Shown: positions 16,770 to 24,551 of the stretch, piece by piece
How positions within the stretch are numbered: the first letter of the stretch is position 1
Layout: the number at the start of each line of letters is the position of its first letter
Origin: Lutispora sp.
Lineage (GTDB): Bacteria > Bacillota > Clostridia > Lutisporales > Lutisporaceae
NCBI GenBank assembly: GCA_028709965.1
Contig: JAQUTA010000002.1
Span: forward strand, 1 to 64,000
Length of the DNA: 64,000 nt
Direction: 5' to 3'
Translations under genes and position numbers: made by a program
Notes under the pieces: model-generated
The model's database searches: none
Told to the model about the DNA's origin: nothing
The model's input: the letters and a program-made list of their open reading frames with translations, nothing else

Positions 16770-18062
16770 ATGAAGATAAACAAAAAAACCATAAATATAT
16801 TAGGTATTGCTCTCGTATATACGGTGACATCTTCCTTTGTAGCATTGATGCCTGATGATTTGGTAGCAACAAAGTCATACTTCAGTGCAAAGGGAGAAGT
16901 AAATGCCGCAATAAGCACCCTAAAGCCTGAGGAAATAATTCATATAGATGCAGAAGGTTTTGATGTAAAGAAGTGGATTCAAACAGGTGCAACAGGCATA
17001 TACATCAGCAACACAAGAGATGATGGTAAGCCTGTAATAGTATACTTTGAAGTATTGAGCAATCTTAGAGATTTAGTAGGTGGTATAAACCCCATGAAAG
17101 TATATCCTGGAGAAAAAGATGTTGAGGAGCTAGTAATGCCCATCAGAGATATCAGCTTGTTTGAGTTAAAGAATAATGTCTTCTCCGGTACTATAAATGT
17201 GAGAGCTTTTAATGATTATATAAAGGATTTGGTAATAGAAATCCCAGAGGTAGAAGGCAATGAAATATTATCTATCAAGAGTAAAGAGTGGCCTTATGGA
17301 AGCACTAGCATGTCTCTTATGAGGACTCAAAGTAATAACAGCACCGATGTTGACCTTTTAAGCAAATATGATATAGGCACCTACAAGGATATGGAGTCTT
17401 TTATCATTGAATTTGAAGCATTAGAAGAAAGATTTAACCAGCTTCAGAAAGCACATGATGAATTGCTTATTGAAAAAGATACTTTGGTTAAAGACAAAGA
17501 AGGACTTGAAAAGGAAATAGAAAGACTTGGAAAAGAAATAGACAGCATCAGAAATGATAAGGATGAATTAACCAGTATATATAATTCATTGTATGAGGAA
17601 ACACAAAGACTTAGAAATCATACCTGCCAAAGCCCATCGACAGGAGGGTCAATGACACCGGCTCAACCATCAGTGCCTGTTGAGCCAACGCCTGTTGAGC
17701 CAACGCCGACTGATCCCAAACCGACTGACCCTGAACCGACAGAACCGGAACTGACAGAACCCGCTCCAGAGGAGCCGGAGCCAACTGATCCAGCACCGGA
17801 AAATCCGAAGCCCGCAGACCTGGAACCAACAAACCCAGAACCGGAAAAACAAGAAGATGATACAAACAAGACAAGATTCAATGAGCCAGACAATGCAGAT
17901 ATAATAGACAACAGCGGTAAAGATGATGAGGATAGCGGCGGCGACTTTATTGACGACGGGGGAGATGATGCTTTACCTCAAGATGGTGAACCTCAAATAG
18001 GAGGAGATAAAGTATCTGGTGTAATAAGAGATATGGCAAATAGATTAAAAAGTTATATATAA
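16770..18062 (+). CDS. Secreted coiled-coil, Pro/Thr/Glu-rich surface protein
   Basis: 430 residues, GAAAGGAGG site. A hydrophobic N-terminus (INILGIALVYTVTSSFVALM) acts as signal or anchor. A beta-type domain (~30-190) precedes a strong coiled coil (~205-285, KDKEGLEKEIERLGKEIDSI). Then comes a run of PTP/PEP units (~300-365, PVEPTPVEPTPTDPKPTDPE) and an Asp-rich tail. There is no sortase motif. Last gene of the locus, followed by a perfect terminator. The stalk-like design suggests a spacer or cross-linking protein in the matrix. Minus-strand frames across the Pro-rich repeats are shadows. Confidence 0.85.
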   Translation: MKINKKTINILGIALVYTVTSSFVALMPDDLVATKSYFSAKGEVNAAISTLKPEEIIHIDAEGFDVKKWIQTGATGIYISNTRDDGKPVIVYFEVLSNLRDLVGGINPMKVYPGEKDVEELVMPIRDISLFELKNNVFSGTINVRAFNDYIKDLVIEIPEVEGNEILSIKSKEWPYGSTSMSLMRTQSNNSTDVDLLSKYDIGTYKDMESFIIEFEALEERFNQLQKAHDELLIEKDTLVKDKEGLEKEIERLGKEIDSIRNDKDELTSIYNSLYEETQRLRNHTCQSPSTGGSMTPAQPSVPVEPTPVEPTPTDPKPTDPEPTEPELTEPAPEEPEPTDPAPENPKPADLEPTNPEPEKQEDDTNKTRFNEPDNADIIDNSGKDDEDSGGDFIDDGGDDALPQDGEPQIGGDKVSGVIRDMANRLKSYI

Positions 18063-18069
18063 TCATCTA

Positions 18070-18103
18070 ATTAGCGGAGAATTAATTCTCCGCTAATTGT
18101 TTA
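18070..18103 (+). terminator. Terminator of the matrix locus
   Basis: Perfect 28-base palindrome, arms ATTAGCGGAGAATT (18070-18083) and AATTCTCCGCTAAT (18084-18097), then TGTTTA. Confidence 0.85.
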
Positions 18104-18177
18104 TCATGTTATATTATTATATAATTAGAATTACACGGAATATCCACAAGACTAAACATTTATGAGGGGGTTACACA

Positions 18178-19341
18178 ATGATACTTATAAAAAACGGCAG
18201 AATACTTACAATGGCAGGCAAGGATTATGAAAGAGGAAGTATATTAATTGATGATGGTAAAATAATAGCCATTGGCGAATTTATTGAAGCACCGGCAGAT
18301 GCCCTAGTAATTGATGCGGGCGGCAAAATTGTGATGCCGGGCATGATAGATGCACACTGCCACTTGGGCATGTGGGAGGATTCCATAGGCTTTGAGGGAT
18401 CAGACGGCAATGAGATGACAGATCCTGTCACACCTCAGCTTAGAGCTATAGATGCAATAAACCCCATGGACAGAACCTTTGAAGAAGCCAGAGAAGGTGG
18501 CATAACTACAGTGTGTACAGGCCCCGGCAGTGCTAATGTAATAGGAGGTACTTTCGTCACTATCAAGACCTGGGGCAAAAGAATTGATGATATGATAATC
18601 CAAGATCCTGCTGCCATGAAGATAGCTTTTGGCGAAAATCCGAAGAGAGTTTATTCAGAGAGAAAGCAATCTCCATCCACCAGAATGGCTACAGCCGCAA
18701 TTCTGAGAGAGCAGCTCCAAAAGGCAAAAGCCTACAAGGAAAAGTTGGAAAGGGCAAAAAAGGATCCGGACAAGAAGCCGGAGCTGGACGTAAAGATGGA
18801 GGCATTGTTGAAAGTAATCAACAAAGAAATTCCACTAAAGGCTCATGCACACAGAGCTGATGACATATTTACTTCAATAAGAATTGCCAAAGAGTTTGAC
18901 GTGGACATAACTCTTGACCACTGCACAGAAGGACATCTGATAGCAGATGAGTTGGCTAAAGAAGGAAAATATGTAATAAGCGGACCTCACCTGACAGAAA
19001 GGTCCAAGCATGAATTAAAAAACAAGACTTTTGAATCTCCCGTAGCTTTATGGAAGGCTGGAGTCAAGTTTTGCATAATGACTGATCATCCGGTAATACC
19101 TATACAGCATCTTCCTATTTGCGCAGGCTTTGTCGCCAAAGAAGGTCTGGATGAGATAGAAGCTTTAAAGGCCATAACTATTTATCCCGCAGAAATCCTT
19201 GGTATAGCTGACAGAGTAGGAAGTATCCAAATCGGAAAAGATGCAGATATTGCCATATTTGATGGACATCCCTTTAATTCAACTTCCAAAACAGAAGCTG
19301 TGCTTATAAATGGTCAAATTGTGTATCAAAGACACGAATAA
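18178..19341 (+). CDS. Amidohydrolase (imidazolonepropionase/dihydroorotase-like)
   Basis: 387 residues, GAGGGGG site. Metal-dependent hydrolase of the amidohydrolase superfamily. N-terminal beta-sandwich edge (LIKNGRILTMAGKDYERGSI), metal motif MIDAHCHLG (~58-66), further ligands in KAHAHRADDI (~222) and TLDHCTEG (~245), and the late Asp in CIMTDHPVIP (~302). The C-terminal strand ADIAIFDGHPFNSTSKTEAV is typical. Many anaerobe homologues are annotated only as amidohydrolase; the substrate is unknown. It stands alone between two promoters. Confidence 0.9.
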   Translation: MILIKNGRILTMAGKDYERGSILIDDGKIIAIGEFIEAPADALVIDAGGKIVMPGMIDAHCHLGMWEDSIGFEGSDGNEMTDPVTPQLRAIDAINPMDRTFEEAREGGITTVCTGPGSANVIGGTFVTIKTWGKRIDDMIIQDPAAMKIAFGENPKRVYSERKQSPSTRMATAAILREQLQKAKAYKEKLERAKKDPDKKPELDVKMEALLKVINKEIPLKAHAHRADDIFTSIRIAKEFDVDITLDHCTEGHLIADELAKEGKYVISGPHLTERSKHELKNKTFESPVALWKAGVKFCIMTDHPVIPIQHLPICAGFVAKEGLDEIEALKAITIYPAEILGIADRVGSIQIGKDADIAIFDGHPFNSTSKTEAVLINGQIVYQRHE

Positions 19342-19348
19342 AAATATG

Positions 19349-19377
19349 TTGACGTAAAATTAACATTAATATATAAT
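19349..19377 (+). promoter_or_regulatory. SigmaA promoter of ribU
   Basis: TTGACG (19349-19354), 17-base spacer, TATAAT (19372-19377). It starts the transcript carrying the FMN riboswitch about 25 bases downstream. Confidence 0.85.
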
Positions 19378-19401
19378 GTAAATGAAATTGAATATCTTAT
19401 G

Positions 19402-19508
19402 ATCTTCAGGGACGGGTGCAATTCCCTACCGGCGGTACAGCCCGCGAGCCGAAAGGCAGATCCGGTTAGATTCCGGAGCCGACAGTAAAGTCTGGATGAG
19501 AGAAGGTT
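19402..19508 (+). ncRNA. FMN riboswitch (RFN element)
   Basis: Conserved RFN blocks are present in order: AGGGACGGGTGCAATTCCC, ACCGGCGGTA, GCCCGCGAGCC, GGCAGATCCGGT and CCGACAGTAAAGTCTGGATG, then GAGAGAAGG. It binds FMN and reduces expression of ribU through the terminator at 19535. Confidence 0.97.
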
Positions 19509-19534
19509 TATTTTTATGCTTACAGTGTAAAATT

Positions 19535-19569
19535 AGTCCCTGATGTGTATTCAGGGGCTTTTATTTTTA
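19535..19569 (+). terminator. FMN riboswitch terminator
   Basis: Stem AGTCCCTGA (19535-19543) / TCAGGGGCT (19551-19559), then TTTTATTTTT. It should form when FMN is bound. Confidence 0.9.
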
Positions 19570-19596
19570 AAAAATTAATTATTTAGGAGGCAAAAA

Positions 19597-20166
19597 ATGA
19601 GAAACTCAAAACTTCAGTTGATAACAAAAATAGGCATTTTGTCAGCCTTGGCATTCCTTTTGTACTTAGTTGAATTCCCACTGCCTTTCTTTCCACCTTT
19701 TTTACAAATAGATTTAGGCGATTTGCCGGCAATAATCGGTGCATTTGCTCTTGGACCATGGGTTGGAGTTATTATTCAACTCATAAAAAACATTCTCCAT
19801 GTTATTGCGCGATCTCAGACAGGGGGCATTGGAGAGTTAGGCAATTTCCTTACAGGTGCAGCTTATGTATTGGTTGCAGCATCCATATATCATAGAAACA
19901 AAAGCAAGAAGACAGCCATATTTGGCTTAACCACCGGTACCATAGTTATGTCCGTGGCCATGTGCTTCTTCAATTTCTTCATACTTATACCCGTTTTTAC
20001 CAATAGTCCAATATCTATGGAAAACATTCCGCTTATACTTACAGCAATATTGCCCTTCAACCTACTGAAAGGTGTAATTCTATCAGTTATTACATTGATG
20101 CTTTACAAAAGCTTATCTCCTATATTGCATATGGAAGCATACAAACAAAAACAAGCAGAAAATTAA
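19597..20166 (+). CDS. ribU: Riboflavin ECF transporter S component
   Basis: 189-residue membrane protein with about six hydrophobic segments. It has the RibU-like start KIGILSALAFLLYLVEFPLP, FPPFLQIDLGDLPAIIGAFA and LGPWVGVIIQLIKNILH. It binds riboflavin and joins a shared ECF energy module (not in this window) for uptake. RBS AGGAGG. The FMN riboswitch and promoter immediately upstream make the assignment firm and give its regulation: off when FMN is plentiful. Confidence 0.96.
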   Translation: MRNSKLQLITKIGILSALAFLLYLVEFPLPFFPPFLQIDLGDLPAIIGAFALGPWVGVIIQLIKNILHVIARSQTGGIGELGNFLTGAAYVLVAASIYHRNKSKKTAIFGLTTGTIVMSVAMCFFNFFILIPVFTNSPISMENIPLILTAILPFNLLKGVILSVITLMLYKSLSPILHMEAYKQKQAEN

Positions 20167-20227
20167 TTACCCTAATGTATACTTTCTAAGGAAAATGAAA
20201 TATAATAATTTTAAATAAGTGAAATAT

Positions 20228-20258
20228 CCGGAGCAAAATTACCTTGCTCCGGTATTTG
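20228..20258 (+). terminator. Hairpin after ribU
   Basis: CCGGAGCAA (20228-20236) pairs with TTGCTCCGG (20244-20252), followed by TATTTG. The weak T-tract means some read-through into tsaE is likely. Confidence 0.65.
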
Positions 20259-20277
20259 CATTGTGCTGGAGGTTGTC

Positions 20278-20757
20278 ATGCTAAAGATTATTTCTAAAAG
20301 TGCAGAAGATACGTATAAAATAGGTGAAATTTTGGGCAGGTTGCTTTTTCCCGGAAGCATTGTTTGCCTAACAGGAGATTTGGGAGCAGGCAAAACAGCT
20401 TTTACCCAGGGAGTAGGAAAAGGTTTGGGAATAAAAGAACATATTACAAGCCCGACTTACACCATAATAAATGAATACACCTCGGGAAGAATACCGCTTT
20501 ATCATTTTGATGTATATAGATTGGGAAGCTCAGATGAGATGTATGAGTTGGGCTGCGATGAATATTTATATGGTGATGGAGCCACTGTACTGGAATGGGC
20601 AGATAGTGTAGATGATGTAATACCTGCGGAGAGGCTTTGGATAACAATAGGAAGATCAGAAAAGCAAGATGAGAGAGAAATAATAATGAAAGCTTCCGGT
20701 TTAGTCTATGAGAACCTATTGAAGGAGATGGAAAAGGATGAGAATATTAGCCATTGA
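20278..20757 (+). CDS. tsaE: tRNA t6A synthesis ATPase TsaE
   Basis: 159 residues from ATG at 20278, five bases after GGAGG; the GTG at 20263 lies upstream of that site. Walker A GDLGAGKTAFTQG, then GIKEHITSPTYTIINEY and HFDVYRL (Walker B-like), and EWADSVDDVIP near the end, all TsaE signatures. With TsaB and TsaD it forms the complex that transfers threonylcarbamoyl to A37 of ANN-decoding tRNAs. It overlaps tsaB by 20 bases. Confidence 0.96.
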   Translation: MLKIISKSAEDTYKIGEILGRLLFPGSIVCLTGDLGAGKTAFTQGVGKGLGIKEHITSPTYTIINEYTSGRIPLYHFDVYRLGSSDEMYELGCDEYLYGDGATVLEWADSVDDVIPAERLWITIGRSEKQDEREIIMKASGLVYENLLKEMEKDENISH

Positions 20758-21871
20758 TACTTCCACGGCGGCAGCATCTGCCGCCGTAATGGAGGATGGA
20801 AGATTGCTATGTGAGTTTATTATAAATGACGGCAAAAAGCATTCAGAAAAGTTAATAAATATTATGAATATAGCATTAGAAAGCAGTGGTATGGAAGTCC
20901 AAAGCATGGATGCTTTTGCTTGCTCTATCGGTCCCGGCTCCTTTACAGGACTTAGGATCGGAGCGGCAGCAATAAAGGCCATGGGTCAGGCCATGAATAA
21001 GCCTGTTATTGCGGTTCCTACCTTAGATGCTCTGGCTTATAATATTTTTCCTCATAGAGGACTCATATGTCCTATGTTGGATGCTCAAAGGAATATGGTT
21101 TATGGAGCTCTTTATAGAAGTGATGGAAATAAGCTGACCAAGCTAGAGGACTATAGAGCTATAGACATCGATAAACTCATTGAAAGACTTGAGGATTTTG
21201 GAGAAGAGATAGTTTTGCTTGGGGATGCTATTCCCATTTTTGGAGAAAAGTTGAAAACCGCCCTTCCTAACTCTGTTGAAACTTCTCCTGGAACTTTATA
21301 TCCTAGAGCTTCTTCAGTTGCTGCTTTAGCTGAGGAATTGTATAAAGCAGGAGAAACGTTGAATTATAATGATTTAGAGCTTTATTATATAAGAAAATCC
21401 CAAGCAGAGGTAGAATTTGATAAGAAACAAAGAATTGAAGTTGTGCCAATGACCTGCGAGGATATTAAAGCTGTATATGATGTTGAGTGTTTGAGCTTTG
21501 ATACTCCCTGGTCTTTAGAATCCTTCACCTCAGAAGTTAATGAAAACAATATGGCAAAATATATGGTGGCCAAGATAGATGATGAAATAGTAGGATACGG
21601 TGGCATGTGGATTGTATTGGATGAGGGACACATAACCAATATAGCAGTGCACCCGGAGCACAGAGGCAAAAAAATAGGTGATGCTTTAGTACGGGCAATT
21701 ATGAAAGAGGCGGTAGAAAACAATGTGAAGAGAATGACACTGGAAGTAAGACCTTCCAATTGGGCTGCACTAAATCTGTATAAAAAGTTTGGCTTCAAGG
21801 AATCAGGAATCAGAAGAGGCTATTACGAAGACACCGGCGAAGACGCGCTGATTATGTGGGCGGAATTGTAG
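20738..21871 (+). CDS. tsaB: TsaB-RimI fusion (t6A factor plus GNAT acetyltransferase)
   Basis: 377 residues, the sum of two usually separate proteins. Residues 1-~225 are TsaB: LAIDTSTAAASAAV, SIGPGSFTGLRIG and VPTLDALAYN. Residues ~235-377 are a RimI-type GNAT domain: PMTCEDIKAVYDVECLSF, NIAVHPEHRGKKIGDALV (acetyl-CoA loop), LEVRPSNWAALNLYKKFGF. TsaB scaffolds TsaD; RimI acetylates ribosomal protein S18. The two genes are adjacent in many bacteria. Here they share one frame with no stop or internal ribosome site evident, so this is a genuine fusion. The start overlaps tsaE. Confidence 0.96.
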   Translation: MRILAIDTSTAAASAAVMEDGRLLCEFIINDGKKHSEKLINIMNIALESSGMEVQSMDAFACSIGPGSFTGLRIGAAAIKAMGQAMNKPVIAVPTLDALAYNIFPHRGLICPMLDAQRNMVYGALYRSDGNKLTKLEDYRAIDIDKLIERLEDFGEEIVLLGDAIPIFGEKLKTALPNSVETSPGTLYPRASSVAALAEELYKAGETLNYNDLELYYIRKSQAEVEFDKKQRIEVVPMTCEDIKAVYDVECLSFDTPWSLESFTSEVNENNMAKYMVAKIDDEIVGYGGMWIVLDEGHITNIAVHPEHRGKKIGDALVRAIMKEAVENNVKRMTLEVRPSNWAALNLYKKFGFKESGIRRGYYEDTGEDALIMWAEL

Positions 21872-22060
21872 AACTCAGAGCTCAGAACTCAGGAGTATAG
21901 GGTCACGAGTTATAGGTCTAGGAGGACGGGGAACACAGATTTACACGGCGTTAGACTCATATTCCTTCCGTGCAATTCCATAACCTATGACCCATAAGGA
22001 ATACCTAAAGTCTTAGTTCATAGTTCATAGCTCATAGTTCAGACTTTTTAATAAAAAGTT
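21872..22060. repeat. Degenerate short-word spacer repeat
   Basis: Between tsaB-rimI and the sigma gene: multiple variants of GAACTCAGAGCTCAG and TTCATAGCTCATAG, plus ACACAGATTTACACGG. Similar words recur at 25580-25690 and 28095-28130. No gene is seen. Confidence 0.7.
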
Positions 22061-22099
22061 CGTATATATATCAGAACCGGCTAAAAAGGTGGGGTTGAT

Positions 22100-22672
22100 T
22101 TGGATGGGGCAGATATAGAGATAATTAATAAATGCCTAGGGGGGAATGAGGAAGCTTTTGAAGAACTGGTAAACAGATACAAAAGGCTGGTTTTCAATAC
22201 TTCCTACAGGATGCTGGGCAGTCATGAGGAGGCAGAAGACGCCTCCCAGGAAGCCTTTATTAGGATGTATAAATCCCTCAATAGATATGATCCCCAATAC
22301 AAATTCTCTACCTGGGCTATGAGAATTACCACAAATTATTGTCTTGACTTGCTGAGAAAGAGAAAAGGAGACACAGTCTCTATTGAGGAGCAATACAACT
22401 TGAAGGATGAGGGCTTATCTCCTGAAGAAGAATATGTGCGGTATGAGAAGCAGCAAATGGTAAAGAAAGCTGTTGACAGCTTACCAGCGAAATACAAGGA
22501 ACTTATAATACTTTTTCATAATAGAGGCTTATCATATTCGGAGATCATGGAAGTTACGGGAGAATCTTTGACCATAGTAAAAAACAGATTGTACAGAGCT
22601 CGCCAAATGTTGAAGGATATTTTGGAGAAGTTAGACAAGGAGAGTGTGAATATATGGAATGTGGTGAAATAA
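22100..22672 (+). CDS. ECF sigma factor
   Basis: 190 residues from TTG with AGGTGGGG upstream. Region 2 (~10-80) has EELVNRYKRLVFNTSYRMLG and DASQEAFIRMYKSL; region 4 (~125-180) has LPAKYKELIILFHNRGLSYS and VKNRLYRARQMLK. It has the SigW/RpoE layout. It directs RNA polymerase to stress or envelope promoters. It overlaps the zinc-finger anti-sigma gene by 19 bases, so the pair is translationally coupled, and a bactofilin-like membrane protein follows as likely target or partner. Confidence 0.94.
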   Translation: MDGADIEIINKCLGGNEEAFEELVNRYKRLVFNTSYRMLGSHEEAEDASQEAFIRMYKSLNRYDPQYKFSTWAMRITTNYCLDLLRKRKGDTVSIEEQYNLKDEGLSPEEEYVRYEKQQMVKKAVDSLPAKYKELIILFHNRGLSYSEIMEVTGESLTIVKNRLYRARQMLKDILEKLDKESVNIWNVVK

Positions 22673-23199
22673 GCGGTTTGATAATGAAATACATGGACGG
22701 AGATATCAGCGAAGTGGAGCAAAAGCTGCTGGATAAACACAAGCTTTCCTGTGAAAAATGCAGCAAAGAGTTTGAGATATTGACAGAAATGGCAGAATTC
22801 ATTAGCGGGCTGCCGGAACTCTCGGCACCTGCAGGTTTTGAATCAAGAGTGATGGAGAGGATAAGGCATCAAAGATCTAGAACCAGTATGTTCAACATGC
22901 TTATGGGGACTGCAGGCTTGCTCGTATTTGCATATTACATGACTATTTTTGTAATTGTTCCCGGCTTTCAGGAGAGCGGAATTTTACAAATAATATTTGG
23001 ATATGGCTCTATTGTATTAAAGCTTATCGGAGAATGCATTACAAAAATAATTGTGTATTTGCCTATTACTATAGACAATCTACTTATACTTAGAAGCATA
23101 CTGGTAAGAGATTATATGAATATGATGCTGTTTGTTGCTGGCGGAGCTATGCTTTTGAATCTAGGATTAATAAGGGTTATTAATCTGCAGCAGGAATAA
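22654..23199 (+). CDS. Zinc-finger anti-sigma factor, membrane-bound
   Basis: 181 residues. The N-terminal zf-HC2 type domain has Cys3, His29, Cys33 and Cys36 (MECGEI ... KHKLSCEKCSKEF). The cytoplasmic part (~1-78) is followed by a helix at ~83-103 (MLMGTAGLLVFAYYMTIFVI), and weaker hydrophobic segments at ~110-135 and ~155-172. It should hold the upstream ECF sigma at the membrane until an envelope signal releases it. RBS lies within the end of the sigma gene (GGAGAG...). Confidence 0.88.
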   Translation: MECGEISGLIMKYMDGDISEVEQKLLDKHKLSCEKCSKEFEILTEMAEFISGLPELSAPAGFESRVMERIRHQRSRTSMFNMLMGTAGLLVFAYYMTIFVIVPGFQESGILQIIFGYGSIVLKLIGECITKIIVYLPITIDNLLILRSILVRDYMNMMLFVAGGAMLLNLGLIRVINLQQE

Positions 23200-23212
23200 G
23201 GAGGGGCGCTGG

Positions 23213-24097
23213 ATGAAAAAAAATTATTTTTTAGTTATTGTGACTATGTTAATGTTCACAATTTTTCTCACTGCTGCGTTTACTTTTAGGGATGGGAATT
23301 CGGATACTTTTACTCTTGGTGAAGATTTGAAGATTGGTAAGGATGAAACAGTAAAAGGGGCTGTTGCAGTATTATTTGGAGATGCAGTTGTTGATGGAAC
23401 AATAGACGGGGAGCTTGCTGTCATATTTGGAGATGCTGCTATAAGTGGCAAAGTAAACGGCAATGTGGCTGCTATATTTGGAGATGTTATAGCGGGGGAG
23501 AATTCAGTAATAGGAGGCAGTGCAGCTGCGGTATTGGGCCAGGTAAAAAAATCTCCCGGCTCTGTAATTGAAGGAGAGACAGCGAGCATAAAAGGACCTT
23601 TTAGAGCTAGGGGAATGAACTTTATTCCTATGGTTGGAATTTCATCCTTGGTGGGTCTCATAGTGTTTTTTGGTCTATCTTCTTTACTATTGGTTTTGAT
23701 TCCTGATAGGATTGGCTTTATGGCAGATACTGCTCCAATCAAAATTTGGAGAAGGCTAGGTATTGGAATTGTAGCTTATATATTGTTTATACCGGCAATT
23801 ATTGCATTGGCTATAACTATAGTAGGTTTGTTTGTGATACCATTTTTTATTGCAGGATTTTTTCTTACAGTATTTGTGGGAATGGCATCTGTAAAGTTAA
23901 CTATAGGTAAAAGAATAACCGGAAGGCTTGAAGGAAACAGCTCTCAATATATATACTTACTGGTAGGGTCTATATTGGTATTTGTGTTGCCTTTCATACC
24001 AGTACTAGGTTGGCTAGCGTATATATTTGCATCCTGTGTGGGCTTGGGCATTGTTTTAGATACTCGTTTTGGCAAACCCCGAGCAAAGGCAATTTAA
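23213..24097 (+). CDS. Bactofilin-like repeat protein with membrane domain
   Basis: 294 residues. Signal or anchor helix (~6-24), then about 90 residues of short beta-helix-type repeats with a recurrent xxFGDAxxxGxxxG unit (AVLFGDAVVDGTIDG, AVIFGDAAISGKVNG, AAIFGDVIAGENS). That pattern resembles polymer-forming bactofilin repeats. Three or four transmembrane helices follow (~140-285). It lies 13 bases after the anti-sigma gene, so it is probably the third gene of the operon and may be an envelope sensor or effector of the sigma factor (inference). Confidence 0.82.
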   Translation: MKKNYFLVIVTMLMFTIFLTAAFTFRDGNSDTFTLGEDLKIGKDETVKGAVAVLFGDAVVDGTIDGELAVIFGDAAISGKVNGNVAAIFGDVIAGENSVIGGSAAAVLGQVKKSPGSVIEGETASIKGPFRARGMNFIPMVGISSLVGLIVFFGLSSLLLVLIPDRIGFMADTAPIKIWRRLGIGIVAYILFIPAIIALAITIVGLFVIPFFIAGFFLTVFVGMASVKLTIGKRITGRLEGNSSQYIYLLVGSILVFVLPFIPVLGWLAYIFASCVGLGIVLDTRFGKPRAKAI

Positions 24098-24194
24098 TAA
24101 ATAATAATTATTTATGCTTTATATGTCCCAAACTATGTGATATAATATGTAATTGTTGCTATACTATTATTCATGCATTATAGGGGGAATCGAA

Positions 24195-24422
24195 TTGCTG
24201 CTCCGGGAATTTGAAATAGACGACCATATAATACGCCTCAATGAGAAGGATGATATCTTCATAGCTGAAGTTTTGAACAGTGGCGGTGAAAGGTTGTTCT
24301 ATCATGAGTTTTCAAATTATGAAAACATTAAAACAGGCTTCAATCAAATCATCGAAGAGAATGAAGCTAGTAACATTGATATAAAAAGGGTATTGACTAT
24401 TCTGGAAAACAGTAAATATTAG
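24195..24422 (+). CDS. Small acidic hypothetical protein
   Basis: 75 residues from TTG at 24195, six bases after AGGGGGAA; a longer reading from 24153 has no site. Sequence LLREFEIDDHIIRLNEKDDI ... FYHEFSNYENIKTG looks like a compact alpha-beta protein with no signal peptide and no motif I can name. A terminator follows immediately, so it is a stand-alone unit. Confidence 0.65.
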   Translation: MLLREFEIDDHIIRLNEKDDIFIAEVLNSGGERLFYHEFSNYENIKTGFNQIIEENEASNIDIKRVLTILENSKY

Positions 24423-24428
24423 TCGAAG

Positions 24429-24452
24429 GGCAGGATAATATCCTGCCTTTTG
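24429..24452 (+). terminator. Terminator
   Basis: GGCAGGAT (24429-24436) / ATCCTGCC (24440-24447), three-base loop, then TTTTG. Confidence 0.85.
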
Positions 24453-24467
24453 TACAGAATAAGCTAC

Positions 24468-24514
24468 GGGGACACGCCGCTGCTGTGAGGGCATTCCTCT
24501 CTGCGGTGTGTCCC
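24468..24514 (-). repeat. GGGGACA palindromic dispersed repeat, copy 2 (inverted)
   Basis: On the minus strand it reads AGGGACACACCGCAGAGAGG ... AGCAGCGGCGTGTCCCC, aligning along its whole length with the copies at 4620, 29869 and 34163. It is the most diverged of the four. Confidence 0.75.
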
Positions 24515-24551
24515 TGATTTAAGTTGGGTATGTCCTAAAATTGTAGGAGAG

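Noticed and set aside
17611..17911. Long minus-strand frames rich in Ser/Gly/Val opposite the Pro-rich secreted protein
   Set aside because: They are shadows of the PTP/PEP repeats on the plus strand; no ribosome sites and no signal of independent coding.
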